From: Mesorhizobium sp.
GTDB lineage: Bacteria; Pseudomonadota; Alphaproteobacteria; Rhizobiales; Rhizobiaceae
DNA: 64,000 nt
NCBI RefSeq assembly: GCF_016793485.1
Contig: NZ_JAEULZ010000046.1
Span: forward strand, 1 to 64,000
Reading direction: 5' to 3'
Shown: positions 1 through 8,376 of the stretch, piece after piece
How the letters are laid out: the number at the start of each line of letters is the position of its first letter
How positions within the stretch are numbered: position 1 is the stretch's first letter
Made by a program: the position numbers and the translations under genes
The notes under the pieces: model-generated
What the model was told of the DNA's origin: nothing
Seen by the model: only the letters and a program-made list of their open reading frames with translations
Databases searched by the model: none

Positions 1-46
1 ACTACGAATCTGGGGGTCAGGAGTTCGAATCTCTTCGGGCGCGCCA
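1..46 (+). tRNA. tRNA-Arg (anticodon ACG), 3' part only
   Basis: The first 46 bases are the 3' part of a tRNA. The anticodon loop CTACGAA gives anticodon ACG (Arg). The T arm has stem strands AGGAG and CTCTT around loop TTCGAAT, followed by acceptor strand CGGGCGC, discriminator G and an encoded CCA. The 5' acceptor, D arm and the start of the anticodon stem lie outside the window. No second copy of this 3' end was seen in the window, so there is no evidence of a tRNA-integrated element here. Confidence 0.9.
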
Positions 47-221
47 TTCCTCAAGCAAGTGATTGAAATCGCTTAAAGCGTTGATTTTACAACTATCTGA
101 CCCGCACGGTTGCTACTTTCGCGTGCTATATTCGGGGTGTAAAATGACGCGCATGATTGTGCAAACAATACGGGGTGCCTTGGCCGTAGTGGACTGTTCG
201 TAGTGCCGTCAATTAGCGACG
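47..221. other. Intergenic region, no gene seen
   Basis: There are 175 bases between the tRNA and the end of the SIS-domain gene. I see no convincing coding frame or strong hairpin. An ORF reading through here on the minus strand continues across the SIS gene in another frame and is a shadow. The 3' end of the sugar operon must terminate here, but no intrinsic terminator is obvious. Confidence 0.5.
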
Positions 222-1241
222 TCAGCCAGCCATTAGCCGATTTTGAATAGATAGGTAGAGCGAACCATCCTGCCTTCCGGCACGCGGTTCTTCGAGCGGA
301 AGCGACAGGGCGTTCGCGATGGCGAGGCAAGTATATTGCAGGATGAAAGTCATACTCAAAACGGAGGAAAAGGCGTCCTGCCATCTATCTTCAAGAGGCT
401 CGCTTGCAAGAACAACTTGGCAATTGTGGAGCCAACCCTCCAGGGCATCGGCGATCTGGCAGGCGCGCCGCAAGCCAGCCTGTGACCCTCCGAGCGCGAT
501 GACTGTGTCGTTGGGCTCCAGCATAAAATTCATGCCGTGCACGAAATTCTCAGTTTCCGCGGCAAAGGCAATCAAGCCGCCTGCCTCGTGAAGCTTGGCC
601 GCACCGTACTCGGCGGTGCCGAGATCGGGTCCCACTCCCAGAATGAAGACCTTGCTCCCAGGCTCGTATCCCAGAGAGATTGGTGTCGCGGCTTTTTTAG
701 CTGTCGACAATATCTGCGGTATCGCGTCGAGCACCGGCTTTACCGCGCCGACTTGTTTTCCTGAAAAGCTGCGGGCCAGTTCCACGAGCGCCAGCAGCGT
801 GACGGTGTAGTCCAGCGTGTGGGGCGTCTTTCGCGACAGCGGCTGATAGGGCAACAGCATCGTCTCGTCCGCCGCCTTTGCCAGAGCGCTCTCGCCATTG
901 CAGGTGATGGCGATGACGCGCGCACCGGCTTGCTTGCCGATTTTGGCTGCCTCGACAGTTCGCTTCGTGCCACCCGATATGGAGGAAAGGATGACGCAGT
1001 CGCTCGACTCGAACCTGGTATAGGACGCCAACTCCATGGAGGTGCGGGAAATAAAGGGCTGACCAAGCGCCTCGAACACACCAGAAAGCGCTCGCGGCGC
1101 AAAAGCCGAGTCGCCGCAGCCGCCGATGAAAACGCGCCCTGCCGGCGGCGCGATGGCGTCGGCGCGGGCACCGAGTTGAGGTTGAATTTGCATGAGAAGC
1201 TCGCTTTGAGCTTCGATTTCACGCGCCATCATGTCGTTCAT
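222..1241 (-). CDS. SIS-domain sugar isomerase / deglycase-like protein
   Basis: A 339-residue protein with two SIS (sugar isomerase) domains, like the isomerase half of GlmS and the AgaS/FrlB family. The first SIS domain (about 35-160) has the sugar-phosphate loop SSISGGTKRT near 86-95. The second (about 195-330) has AAKLHE ending at E219 and the VHG motif at H235, where GlmS-type enzymes have their catalytic Glu and His. It is probably cytoplasmic and acts on a phosphorylated sugar, perhaps an amino sugar or Amadori product, but the substrate cannot be read from sequence. Its start overlaps the stop of the eIF2B-like gene by ATGA, and it is the last gene of the sugar operon. Confidence 0.82.
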   Translation of the reverse strand: MNDMMAREIEAQSELLMQIQPQLGARADAIAPPAGRVFIGGCGDSAFAPRALSGVFEALGQPFISRTSMELASYTRFESSDCVILSSISGGTKRTVEAAKIGKQAGARVIAITCNGESALAKAADETMLLPYQPLSRKTPHTLDYTVTLLALVELARSFSGKQVGAVKPVLDAIPQILSTAKKAATPISLGYEPGSKVFILGVGPDLGTAEYGAAKLHEAGGLIAFAAETENFVHGMNFMLEPNDTVIALGGSQAGLRRACQIADALEGWLHNCQVVLASEPLEDRWQDAFSSVLSMTFILQYTCLAIANALSLPLEEPRAGRQDGSLYLSIQNRLMAG

Positions 1242-2218
1242 CGCTTCGAACCCTCGCTTGCGAAGACCTTTCGGCCGAGGTCCCAGACCGCGACCGGAGG
1301 CATGGGTCCATATTCGCTCAGGATGGCCGTGATCAGATTCGCCGGCACCACCTCCAACTCCGGTGCACTCGTGTCCGCATTGCCAAGATTTTCGATCGAC
1401 AATCCGGCGAGCAGAACACTGTCATAGCTGCGGGTGGCCGGCGCCGGCCGGTGTCCTTCGTAGCTTCGCAAATCGAGCTTGAGGAGGTCGGTGCAGCCGA
1501 AGACCTCGACGCCCGAAAGCGAAGCCAGCCGCGCGATCAGCCGGCTGCCGATCGTGTTCAGGAAGCTGCCATCTGCCCTGAGCGTCTCGACGCCGAACAA
1601 GGCTGCGTCGCAATCTTCCAGAACATGTTCGATCGCCGCGTCCGGCACGAAGCGAACCTTCAAGCCAGCCGGAAGGAACTCCTCCAGATAGCGTGCTCCT
1701 CCCGCGATGGCACGGCTTTCTGGAACGGCGACCATGAGATCGGGTTTCGCATTTCCCAATGCAATGACGATGGCGGAAACGGTGCTCGAATAATCGAACG
1801 CCAAGATCCCCTTGGCTGCACCGAGATGACGGACCGCCCTGGCGACGAGGTGCTTCTTCCTTTCGGCAGCAGTGAGGTCCCATTCTCGAACCCTGTCGCG
1901 TAACGACTGCATCTGCGCGAGCGGCGGCATGTCGTCCAGCCCGGCCAGAAGCAGCTTCAGGCTGTTGCCTATGACTGGCGTGTCGTGACCGCGCGTGCGG
2001 GCGATAAACTCCGCAGCCATGCGGGCGCGTTTCAATCCTTCTTCCGAGCCGGTATCAATCAGATGCAATATGAGCTGATTGCCGAGTGCGACATGACGTG
2101 TTGCGCCCAAAACGCCTTCGTCGACGATCTGCCAGAGGAAATGCAAGGTGGCATCGTCCGGGCGTGAAAGGCCGGCGGCTTCCAGTTCGGCGACATGATC
2201 GAACCTACGTTCCGGCAT
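1238..2218 (-). CDS. eIF2B / ribose-1,5-bisphosphate isomerase-like family protein
   Basis: A 326-residue protein with the fold of the eIF2B-alpha / MtnA / ribose-1,5-bisphosphate isomerase family; the C-terminal half contains AVPESRAIAGG near 164-174 and GVETLRADGSFLNTIG at 209-224. By eye, the isomerase catalytic Cys position reads DYSST (142-146) and the catalytic Asp of the usual GADRI motif reads GVETL, so both appear replaced (Ser, Glu). It may therefore not be a standard isomerase. The ATG at 2218 is preferred because GGAG lies six bases upstream; an in-frame ATG at 2230 is possible. It overlaps the PfkB gene by 14 bases, which suggests translational coupling. Confidence 0.75.
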   Translation of the reverse strand: MPERRFDHVAELEAAGLSRPDDATLHFLWQIVDEGVLGATRHVALGNQLILHLIDTGSEEGLKRARMAAEFIARTRGHDTPVIGNSLKLLLAGLDDMPPLAQMQSLRDRVREWDLTAAERKKHLVARAVRHLGAAKGILAFDYSSTVSAIVIALGNAKPDLMVAVPESRAIAGGARYLEEFLPAGLKVRFVPDAAIEHVLEDCDAALFGVETLRADGSFLNTIGSRLIARLASLSGVEVFGCTDLLKLDLRSYEGHRPAPATRSYDSVLLAGLSIENLGNADTSAPELEVVPANLITAILSEYGPMPPVAVWDLGRKVFASEGSKR

Positions 2219-3170
2219 GCAATACTCCATGGGGCGCGCGAGGGCCGCTCGGCATCTCGTGCCTGCGCAGTTCGAGGAAGTCCTCGACACCGGGGCGGCG
2301 TGGCATCGCGGCCTGGGCGCCGTAGTCGAGCGTTGCCAGCGCCGCGGCCGCATTCGCGAACTCCAGGCAACGGGAGGGTGATGCGCCGCTGAGCCTGGAC
2401 GCGAGATAGGAACCGGCGAAGCAGTCGCCTGCTCCCGTCGTATCGACGGAAGCTACAGCGAATCCCGGCATATCGACCGTGTCTTCCGCGGTGATGCGTC
2501 TGCAGCCTTTCGCACCCATCGTGACGATCATTTCCCCCGCCTCCCTCAGCATCCTGACACCGAAAGACTGGCCCAGCAGCCGCGTCGCCAGTTCAAGAGC
2601 CTCACTGTTCAGGAACAAGGTATCGACGTATGACAGAACCTCGCCGAGACCCAAAGGATTGCGCGCGATGTCCGGCGGCTCCAGATCCAGCGAGGTAGAA
2701 AGGCCTGCCGATGCGGCAAGCTTGAGCGCCTCCAGCGACAATTCGGATGAGCCATATGTCATGTGGACATGGCGCACGCCGGAGAACGCTGCATCCTGAA
2801 GATCGGCGACCGAGGGGAGATAGGCGTCGGTCTCCAGCCGGATCAGAGACTTCTCGCCGGAGGGCGATATCAGCACGACACACATGAAGGTGTTCACACC
2901 GTTTCGCCGGGAGAGGAAGTCAAGGTCAACGCCTTCGCGTCCGATCTCAGCTACGGCAAATACGCCCGCCGGATCGTCACCGACCGCCGAGATCAGCCGG
3001 CTCCTCAGTCCGAAGCGCGAGATCGCGACCGCCGCGTTTGCCGCCATCCCGCCTGGCTTTTGTCCGTGGTTTCGGCCTCCCACTTTCTGGTCGAATCCGG
3101 GAATGGACGGTACCGAAATGAACATATCGACATCGAGGTCGCCTATGCAAAGAACGTCAATCTCGCTCAT
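2205..3170 (-). CDS. PfkB-family carbohydrate kinase
   Basis: A 321-residue ribokinase/PfkB-family kinase. The N-terminal signature is the Gly-rich KPGGMAANAAVA stretch. The C-terminal ATP-binding/catalytic signature DTTGAGDCFAGSYL carries the general-base Asp of GAGD. It should phosphorylate an imported sugar or nucleoside-like substrate in the cytoplasm. The ATG at 3170 shares one base with the stop of the permease gene (TGATG). A GTG at 3188 would add six residues and is the alternative start. Together with the fused kinase at the head of the operon it makes two predicted PfkB kinases in one operon. Confidence 0.88.
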   Translation of the reverse strand: MSEIDVLCIGDLDVDMFISVPSIPGFDQKVGGRNHGQKPGGMAANAAVAISRFGLRSRLISAVGDDPAGVFAVAEIGREGVDLDFLSRRNGVNTFMCVVLISPSGEKSLIRLETDAYLPSVADLQDAAFSGVRHVHMTYGSSELSLEALKLAASAGLSTSLDLEPPDIARNPLGLGEVLSYVDTLFLNSEALELATRLLGQSFGVRMLREAGEMIVTMGAKGCRRITAEDTVDMPGFAVASVDTTGAGDCFAGSYLASRLSGASPSRCLEFANAAAALATLDYGAQAAMPRRPGVEDFLELRRHEMPSGPRAPHGVLHAGT

Positions 3171-4150
3171 CACGAACTGGTTCTCCACCGAAGTTTAAAC
3201 CCGCCGATGCTGGCGACGGAACCGATGAGCAGAATGCCGATCACTCCCAGTTGCCAGGCCGCCGAGATATTCGCCAGTTGCAGGCCTATTTGCAGCGTCG
3301 TGACGATCAGTATGGCGACGATGGCGCCAGGAACGCCGCCTGTTCCGCCAAAGATATGCGTGCCGCCGAGAACGGCGATCGTCACCGCAAGCAATTCCAT
3401 ACCTTTCCCGGCATCGGGCCGCGCAGCCATGAACCACGACATGGCGATGATAGCTCCTATCGCGGCGAGCACGCCTGAAAGCACGTAAAGGCCGGTGCGG
3501 ATGCGTGCGACGTCCAGCCCAGAGAGATGCGCCGCGCGGTCGTCATTTCCGCAGGCAATGATATGGCGGCCAGTCACCGTGCGGGTCAGCATTACATGCA
3601 AGATGGTGGCAATTGGCAGAAGAACAAAAAGGAAGGCGTTGGGAAGACCAAAAGTCTGCCCTTGCCCAAGCCAGGCAAACTGAGCCGGGAAATTGGAGAA
3701 TGGCTGACCGTTGGTAGTGGCCAGCGCAAGTCCGCCATATGCAAACATTGTCGCAAGCGTTGCCATCAGTGAAGGTATGCCGAGATAATTTACCAGAACG
3801 CCGTTGATCAGGCCGAATAGGGCGCCGGCGACAAGGCCCGCCCCGCAGGCCATCCATATGTTCAGGCCTGCCGCCAGCAAAGCGCCGACGACAACGGACA
3901 CCAACGACACGATCGCGCCGACGGAAAGGTCGATGCCAGGTCCGCCTGCCAACACCACCAGCGTCTGGCCGAGACCGAGCAGTCCGAGGACCGGTACATA
4001 CTGGAGCAGATAGGGAACGGTGCTCGCCCTCAGGAAATAGGGCGAAAGCAGGCTCATCGCGATGATGGCCACGATCCACAGCCCGGCCAGGAGGATAAGG
4101 CGCGCCCTAAGTGGATCCGAAGCCGCAATGCGGCTGAACGGGGCGATCAT
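3170..4150 (-). CDS. Sugar ABC transporter permease (RbsC/BPD_transp_2 type), second subunit
   Basis: A 326-residue inner-membrane permease of the ribose/xylose/AI-2 transporter class, with about 8-10 hydrophobic segments. The family loop with GGPGIDLSVGAIVSL matches the conserved GGIDLSVG signature of RbsC proteins. It starts at ATG 4150, overlapping the previous permease by ATGA; a longer reading frame upstream is only a shadow in the neighbour. It likely forms a heterodimer with the 4147-5127 permease to import the substrate delivered by the 5306-6292 binding protein. Confidence 0.9.
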   Translation of the reverse strand: MIAPFSRIAASDPLRARLILLAGLWIVAIIAMSLLSPYFLRASTVPYLLQYVPVLGLLGLGQTLVVLAGGPGIDLSVGAIVSLVSVVVGALLAAGLNIWMACGAGLVAGALFGLINGVLVNYLGIPSLMATLATMFAYGGLALATTNGQPFSNFPAQFAWLGQGQTFGLPNAFLFVLLPIATILHVMLTRTVTGRHIIACGNDDRAAHLSGLDVARIRTGLYVLSGVLAAIGAIIAMSWFMAARPDAGKGMELLAVTIAVLGGTHIFGGTGGVPGAIVAILIVTTLQIGLQLANISAAWQLGVIGILLIGSVASIGGFKLRWRTSS

Positions 4151-5127
4151 GACGGCCTCCCTTTTCTGCGATTTGCCAGCGCTTCTGCGGTGAGCACGAC
4201 GATGAGAAGCCCGCCGATAATCACCGTCTCCCATAGCGAAGAGATTCCCACCAGTACCAGCCCATTCTGCATGATCCGGATGAAGACGACGCCGAGCAGA
4301 GTTCCAAGCAGACTTCCAATGCCGCCCCGGATGCTTGTACCTCCAAGGATCGTCGCTGCGATGGCTTCGAAGGCGATACTGGTGCCCATGTTTATTTCCA
4401 CGTTGCGCATCCGCGCCACGTACAGCAATGCTGCCAAGCCGGCGAGGAAGCCCAAGATGGCGTAAGTGATGATCTTGGTGCGGTCGACATTGATGCCGAC
4501 GAGCCGTGCGGATTGCTCGTTGCAGCCGATTGCATAGATGTGACGGCCGAACGGCAAACGGCGCAAGATTATCCAACAGCTAAGATAGACGGCCAGGATG
4601 ACTATGGCGGATGCCGGCACGTAGCCGACTGCCCCGTTGACCAGCGGCGAAAGCGTCCCCGGCAGACCGGCGATCCAGGCTCCGCCTATGACGAGAAACA
4701 TGATGGCTGAAAACACATACATCGACCCCAACGTGGCAACGATCGGAGGTACTTTGAGCTTGGCCGTCAGGAAGCCATTGAAGCTGCCGAGGATGGTGCC
4801 CGTCAGAAGGCCGATGGGCGCGACAGCAAATACGGGCAGACCGGCCTGATAAGCCTTGCCTATGACGATGGCCGAAACGGCGAGTATTCCGCCGACGCTG
4901 ACGTCAATGCCGCCCATGATGATGACGAGCGTCATTCCACCTGACACGATGGCCAACTCGAGCCCTGCACGCAAAGTCTGGACGAGGTTGTTCACTGTCA
5001 GAAAATGCGGCGAGGCGAAGGAGAAAAGCGCGCCCACGACAATGATCGTCAGGGTCAACGCGATCTCGCGCGATGCCGTTGGCGATACGAAGCGGAATCC
5101 TGGACGCGGATCGGTCAAGGTTGTCAT
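4147..5127 (-). CDS. Sugar ABC transporter permease (RbsC/BPD_transp_2 type), first subunit
   Basis: A 326-residue polytopic permease of the RbsC class. The conserved motif appears as GGIDVSVGGILAVSAI, and a late GGTSIRGGIGS segment matches the family's ATPase-contact region. ATG 5127 begins MTTLTDP; the longer frame upstream lacks support. It is paired with a second permease of identical length, overlapping by four bases. It is separated from the binding-protein gene by a 178-base gap containing two hairpins. Confidence 0.9.
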   Translation of the reverse strand: MTTLTDPRPGFRFVSPTASREIALTLTIIVVGALFSFASPHFLTVNNLVQTLRAGLELAIVSGGMTLVIIMGGIDVSVGGILAVSAIVIGKAYQAGLPVFAVAPIGLLTGTILGSFNGFLTAKLKVPPIVATLGSMYVFSAIMFLVIGGAWIAGLPGTLSPLVNGAVGYVPASAIVILAVYLSCWIILRRLPFGRHIYAIGCNEQSARLVGINVDRTKIITYAILGFLAGLAALLYVARMRNVEINMGTSIAFEAIAATILGGTSIRGGIGSLLGTLLGVVFIRIMQNGLVLVGISSLWETVIIGGLLIVVLTAEALANRRKGRPS

Positions 5128-5211
5128 CTTCTGTGCACTCAATTCATGAATGACGCTTGGCGAAACCGCACAGAAATCGTGTGATGTCCCCAAGCGCGCC
5201 GACGATCGATG

Positions 5212-5239
5212 CCCCTGTCGCGCGCCCCACGGCCAGGGG
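5212..5239 (-). other. GC-rich intercistronic hairpin
   Basis: CCCCTG at 5212-5217 pairs with CAGGGG at 5234-5239 around a 16-base loop, in the gap between binding-protein and permease genes. With the neighbouring hairpin it could stabilise the upstream mRNA or reduce read-through into the permeases, as is common after binding-protein genes in such operons. There is no T run, so it is not a clear terminator. Confidence 0.4.
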
Positions 5240-5262
5240 ACACTATGACAGTCTGGCAGGCA

Positions 5263-5296
5263 TTGGACCGAAAGCCGGAATGTACCCTCGGTCCAA
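5263..5296 (-). other. Intercistronic stem-loop just after the binding-protein gene
   Basis: TTGGACCGA (5263-5271) and TCGGTCCAA (5288-5296) form a perfect nine-base stem with a 16-base loop, ending ten bases beyond the binding-protein stop codon. The position suits an mRNA-stabilising or attenuating hairpin that gives more binding protein than permease. The pairing is read directly; the role is inferred. Confidence 0.6.
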
Positions 5297-5305
5297 CGAT
5301 TTCTC

Positions 5306-6292
5306 TTAGAAATCGAACTGTTCGATGTTCTCTTTGGTGAAGATCATGGGATTTCCCAACAGCAAAATCTGCTGGTCAGGCATCCACTGGACATTCGCAT
5401 CGAGGCCCTCCACCTTGGGCGATGCCTCCAACGTCTTGCCATCGGCAAGCTGCTTTCCAGCCCATACTGTCAGGTAGCCCAGATCAGACGGATTCCACAG
5501 CACGGAGTAGGTGAGCGCGCCAGAGAGCATGTAGTCCTTGATGGTGTTGGGAGAGCAGAAGCCGGTGGACACCACTGTACCCTGCTTGCCGGCAGCCTCG
5601 ACAGCTTGGCCGATGCCCGGGCAGGTCGTGGAGGCGATGCCGATGATGCCGCCGAGATCGGGATTGCGTGTCATGGCATCCGTCGCGAACTGGAAGGCAC
5701 GCGCCGCAGTTCCGTCGGTGTGATCAACGGAAACGATCTGCAGGTTGGGGTATTCGGCGGCCGCTCGTTCTTTTATCGCGGCGATCCAGGCATTCAGACT
5801 TGCGATAGTTGGCGCGTCCGAGATAATCGCCACTTTCCCTTCCTTGCCGATGCGCTTCACCATCTCGTCGAGGATGGTGTAGCCGAGATCCTTGTCCATG
5901 GCCTGCGCCACGTAGAACTCGCGCTCGCTGCCGGCGGCATCCGCGTCCGAGGTGATGACATGGATACCCTGCGCCCTCGCCTTGGCGATAGCAGGCTTCA
6001 AAGTCTCCACATCGACCGGTGAGACGGCGACTACATTGACGCCCTGATTAACGAAGCTTTCGAATATCCTGAGCTGGTCGGCGGCATTCGTGCTCGTCGG
6101 ACCCTGCTGGATATACTCGACACCGAACTTCTCGGCGGCCTTCTTCGCGCCATTCTCCATGGCCACATAATAGGGTATGCCCTGAATTTGCGGCACGAAG
6201 GCGACACGCACCTTGTCCTGAGCGAGAGCCGCACCTGAAATCGCATTTGCGGCGAGAAGTGCAGCAGCAGCGGTCGTCAATAACTTCATCAT
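5306..6292 (-). CDS. Periplasmic sugar-binding protein of ABC transporter (RbsB / RhaS / LsrB-like)
   Basis: A 328-residue periplasmic-binding protein of the type 4 sugar group. It has a Sec signal peptide ending in GAALAQ and a mature N-terminus starting DKVRVAFVPQIQG. The FVNQGVNVVAVSPVD segment and the ITSDADAA loop resemble rhamnose- and AI-2-binding proteins. The ligand is unknown. The ATG at 6292 has GGGAGAAAG eight bases upstream, which is better than the longer frame. It supplies the transporter made of the two permeases downstream and the ATPase upstream. Confidence 0.88.
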   Translation of the reverse strand: MMKLLTTAAAALLAANAISGAALAQDKVRVAFVPQIQGIPYYVAMENGAKKAAEKFGVEYIQQGPTSTNAADQLRIFESFVNQGVNVVAVSPVDVETLKPAIAKARAQGIHVITSDADAAGSEREFYVAQAMDKDLGYTILDEMVKRIGKEGKVAIISDAPTIASLNAWIAAIKERAAAEYPNLQIVSVDHTDGTAARAFQFATDAMTRNPDLGGIIGIASTTCPGIGQAVEAAGKQGTVVSTGFCSPNTIKDYMLSGALTYSVLWNPSDLGYLTVWAGKQLADGKTLEASPKVEGLDANVQWMPDQQILLLGNPMIFTKENIEQFDF

Positions 6293-6364
6293 TTTACTTT
6301 CTCCCATACTCTACTTGCGTTGAACGGGCCCCCATTCGGCCCGGTTTGGTCTCCACGCCTCACG

Positions 6365-7114
6365 CTATGCAGCGGCGGGTACCTCATAGGCCCCGGTGAT
6401 GAGGCCGATGATCTCTTGTGGGGTCGTCTTCTTCGTCTCGCGCACTGCAATGCAGCGGCCGTGACGCATTACCGAAATGCGATCCGACACTTCGAAGACG
6501 TCCTGTATGTTGTGCGAGATGAGTACGACCGACTTGCCGCTGGAGCGTAGCCGCTTGATGAAGTCGAGCACCTTCTTGACCTCGGCCACAGCAAGTGCTG
6601 CTGTGGGCTCATCCATGATGATCAGCCGCGCATCCATATTGAGCGCGCGGGCGATGGCCACGCCTTGCCGCTGTCCGCCAGACATGGACTCTACCCAGGA
6701 ATCGATGTTCGGAATGTGCACATCCAGTTGCCGCAGCAGTTCATTTGTGCGTTTGCGCATGGCCGCAAAATCCACGAACGGAATTCCCAGCACAGGTTTC
6801 CTGATCTCACGGCCCAGGAAGATGTTGTCGACGACATTCATCTTCCCGGCGAGCGCCAGTTCCTGATAGATCGTAGCGATGCCGCTGCTCCAGGCGTCCT
6901 GTGGCGAGCGGAAATGAACTTGCTTTCCCTCCATCTCCATCATGCCTTCGTCAGGGACGTGCGCTCCTGACATCGTCTTGATCAGCGTCGACTTTCCGGC
7001 CCCGTTATCACCCACCAGCGCCATCACCTCTCCGGGCTCCACCGAGAAATCGACGTGATCCAAAGCGATCAGCCCGCCGAAGCGCTTCACGATACCCGTC
7101 ATCCGGAAAACCAT
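6365..7114 (-). CDS. Sugar ABC transporter ATP-binding protein
   Basis: A 249-residue ABC ATPase. The Walker A motif is GDNGAGKST, the signature is SGGQRQG, the Walker B is LIIMDEP, and the switch His lies in ISHNIQDV. It is a single nucleotide-binding domain, unlike the roughly 500-residue tandem-domain RbsA/XylG, so it probably works as a homodimer like FrcA-type proteins. It lies between the LacI-kinase fusion gene and the binding-protein gene. Confidence 0.9.
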   Translation of the reverse strand: MVFRMTGIVKRFGGLIALDHVDFSVEPGEVMALVGDNGAGKSTLIKTMSGAHVPDEGMMEMEGKQVHFRSPQDAWSSGIATIYQELALAGKMNVVDNIFLGREIRKPVLGIPFVDFAAMRKRTNELLRQLDVHIPNIDSWVESMSGGQRQGVAIARALNMDARLIIMDEPTAALAVAEVKKVLDFIKRLRSSGKSVVLISHNIQDVFEVSDRISVMRHGRCIAVRETKKTTPQEIIGLITGAYEVPAAA

Positions 7115-7170
7115 TGGCTAGGCCCTTCCTGTATCTGCTGCGGCCGGTGCCGCCATTGTTGGAACCGGGG

Positions 7171-8364
7171 TCACGACGCCTCCAGCCAGCCTCGGCCTGC
7201 CAGCGCGGCCGAAAGGTCCTCATGCGAGGAGATCATGCCCTGTGCGCCTTCCACGGTTGTGGTGAGGCTGCCAGACGCTGCGGCGTGGCCTGCGGCGGAT
7301 TGGAGTGAGTCGCCGTTCATCCAGTAAGCCAGGAACGCTCCGGCAAAACTGTCGCCGGCACCCGTGGTGTCGACCAGCTTGACTGGAAGAGCTGGAACCT
7401 CGATCGGAGCCGAGTTGTCGGCCGGAAAAACGACCGCACCGAGAGGGCCAAGCGTGATGACGAGATGTCCCCTACGCTCCAGATCGGACAGTTTCGTCGC
7501 AATGTCGGCGATCAAAGCCGACGTGGTAGGCAAACGGATATCGAAGATTTCGCGGATCAGGCGATCGCCCGCGAAGGCGAGGTCGAGCCGGCTTACAAGA
7601 TCGAGAAAGGCATCCGGAGTGCGCGAGGACGCCGGCAATCCGGCCGAATGCATGCTCACCTTCCAGCCTGCGTCATGAAACCGATCGATGGAGCCTCGCA
7701 TCCGATCGTAGTGATAGCCCTCGATATGGAGGCAGCAGGACCGCGCTTCAGGTTTCACGTTGAGCTGGCTGGTCAAATCCACTTCCGACAGCTCGAAAGG
7801 TTCATTGACGATCGTACGGCTTCCGTTTTCTTCGATGAATACGATGCAACGCGACAGGCGGTTGTTGAAGGGTTGCCGGATCGGCAGGGCATGGACGCCC
7901 TTTCGCGAGAGTTCGGCCAACGCCCATTCGCTGTCAGGATCGCTGCCCAGCGCTGTCGCCAGCTCGACGTCGAGGCCGTATCGTCCCGACATACCGATGC
8001 CTGCCGCTGCGACCGCAACATTGGCAGCGGGGCCGCCCAGCGCCTTCTCGATGTGCTGAGCTGTTATCCGGTCGTCGCGATGTGGAAGGACGTCGACGCG
8101 GCATAGATAGTCCACGCTTATGTAGCCGGCGACCACAAGCCTCGGGGAATGCGACCTGTCATGGATGGAATGCGCGGAGTTTGCATGGGACAGTGCGCGC
8201 GCAACCACGCTTGGCCGATAGGCTAGATCCCTAACAGCGGCATCGATGCGCTGGGCGGTTTCTTTCCGCACATTTGCCGTGCCGTTCAGATAGTTCGAGA
8301 CCGTACCGACTGATACGTCGGCCGCCGATGCAACATCGGCAATCGTCGGGCGCCTCTTGACCAT
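7171..8364 (-). CDS. LacI-type HTH fused to a PfkB carbohydrate kinase (putative kinase-regulator)
   Basis: A 397-residue fusion. Residues 5-60 are a LacI-family HTH (IADVASAADVSVGTVSNYLN, then the hinge-like YRPSVVARALS). Residues from about 75 onward are a ribokinase/PfkB kinase instead of the usual periplasmic-binding-like sensor: GGPAANVAVAAA near 110-121 and DTTGAGDSFAGAF at 332-344 with catalytic Asp338. The motifs suggest the kinase is active. It is the first gene of the sugar operon, with an 18-base LacI-type palindrome 13 bases upstream of its ATG. It may sense its own substrate through the kinase domain, as ROK repressor-kinases do by analogy. Confidence 0.88.
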   Translation of the reverse strand: MVKRRPTIADVASAADVSVGTVSNYLNGTANVRKETAQRIDAAVRDLAYRPSVVARALSHANSAHSIHDRSHSPRLVVAGYISVDYLCRVDVLPHRDDRITAQHIEKALGGPAANVAVAAAGIGMSGRYGLDVELATALGSDPDSEWALAELSRKGVHALPIRQPFNNRLSRCIVFIEENGSRTIVNEPFELSEVDLTSQLNVKPEARSCCLHIEGYHYDRMRGSIDRFHDAGWKVSMHSAGLPASSRTPDAFLDLVSRLDLAFAGDRLIREIFDIRLPTTSALIADIATKLSDLERRGHLVITLGPLGAVVFPADNSAPIEVPALPVKLVDTTGAGDSFAGAFLAYWMNGDSLQSAAGHAAASGSLTTTVEGAQGMISSHEDLSAALAGRGWLEAS

Positions 8365-8376
8365 TGAACTCCGCTC

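Noticed and set aside
1-221. tRNA-Arg 3' end as an integration site of a mobile island
   Set aside because: No integrase gene and no second copy of the tRNA 3' end were seen in the window.
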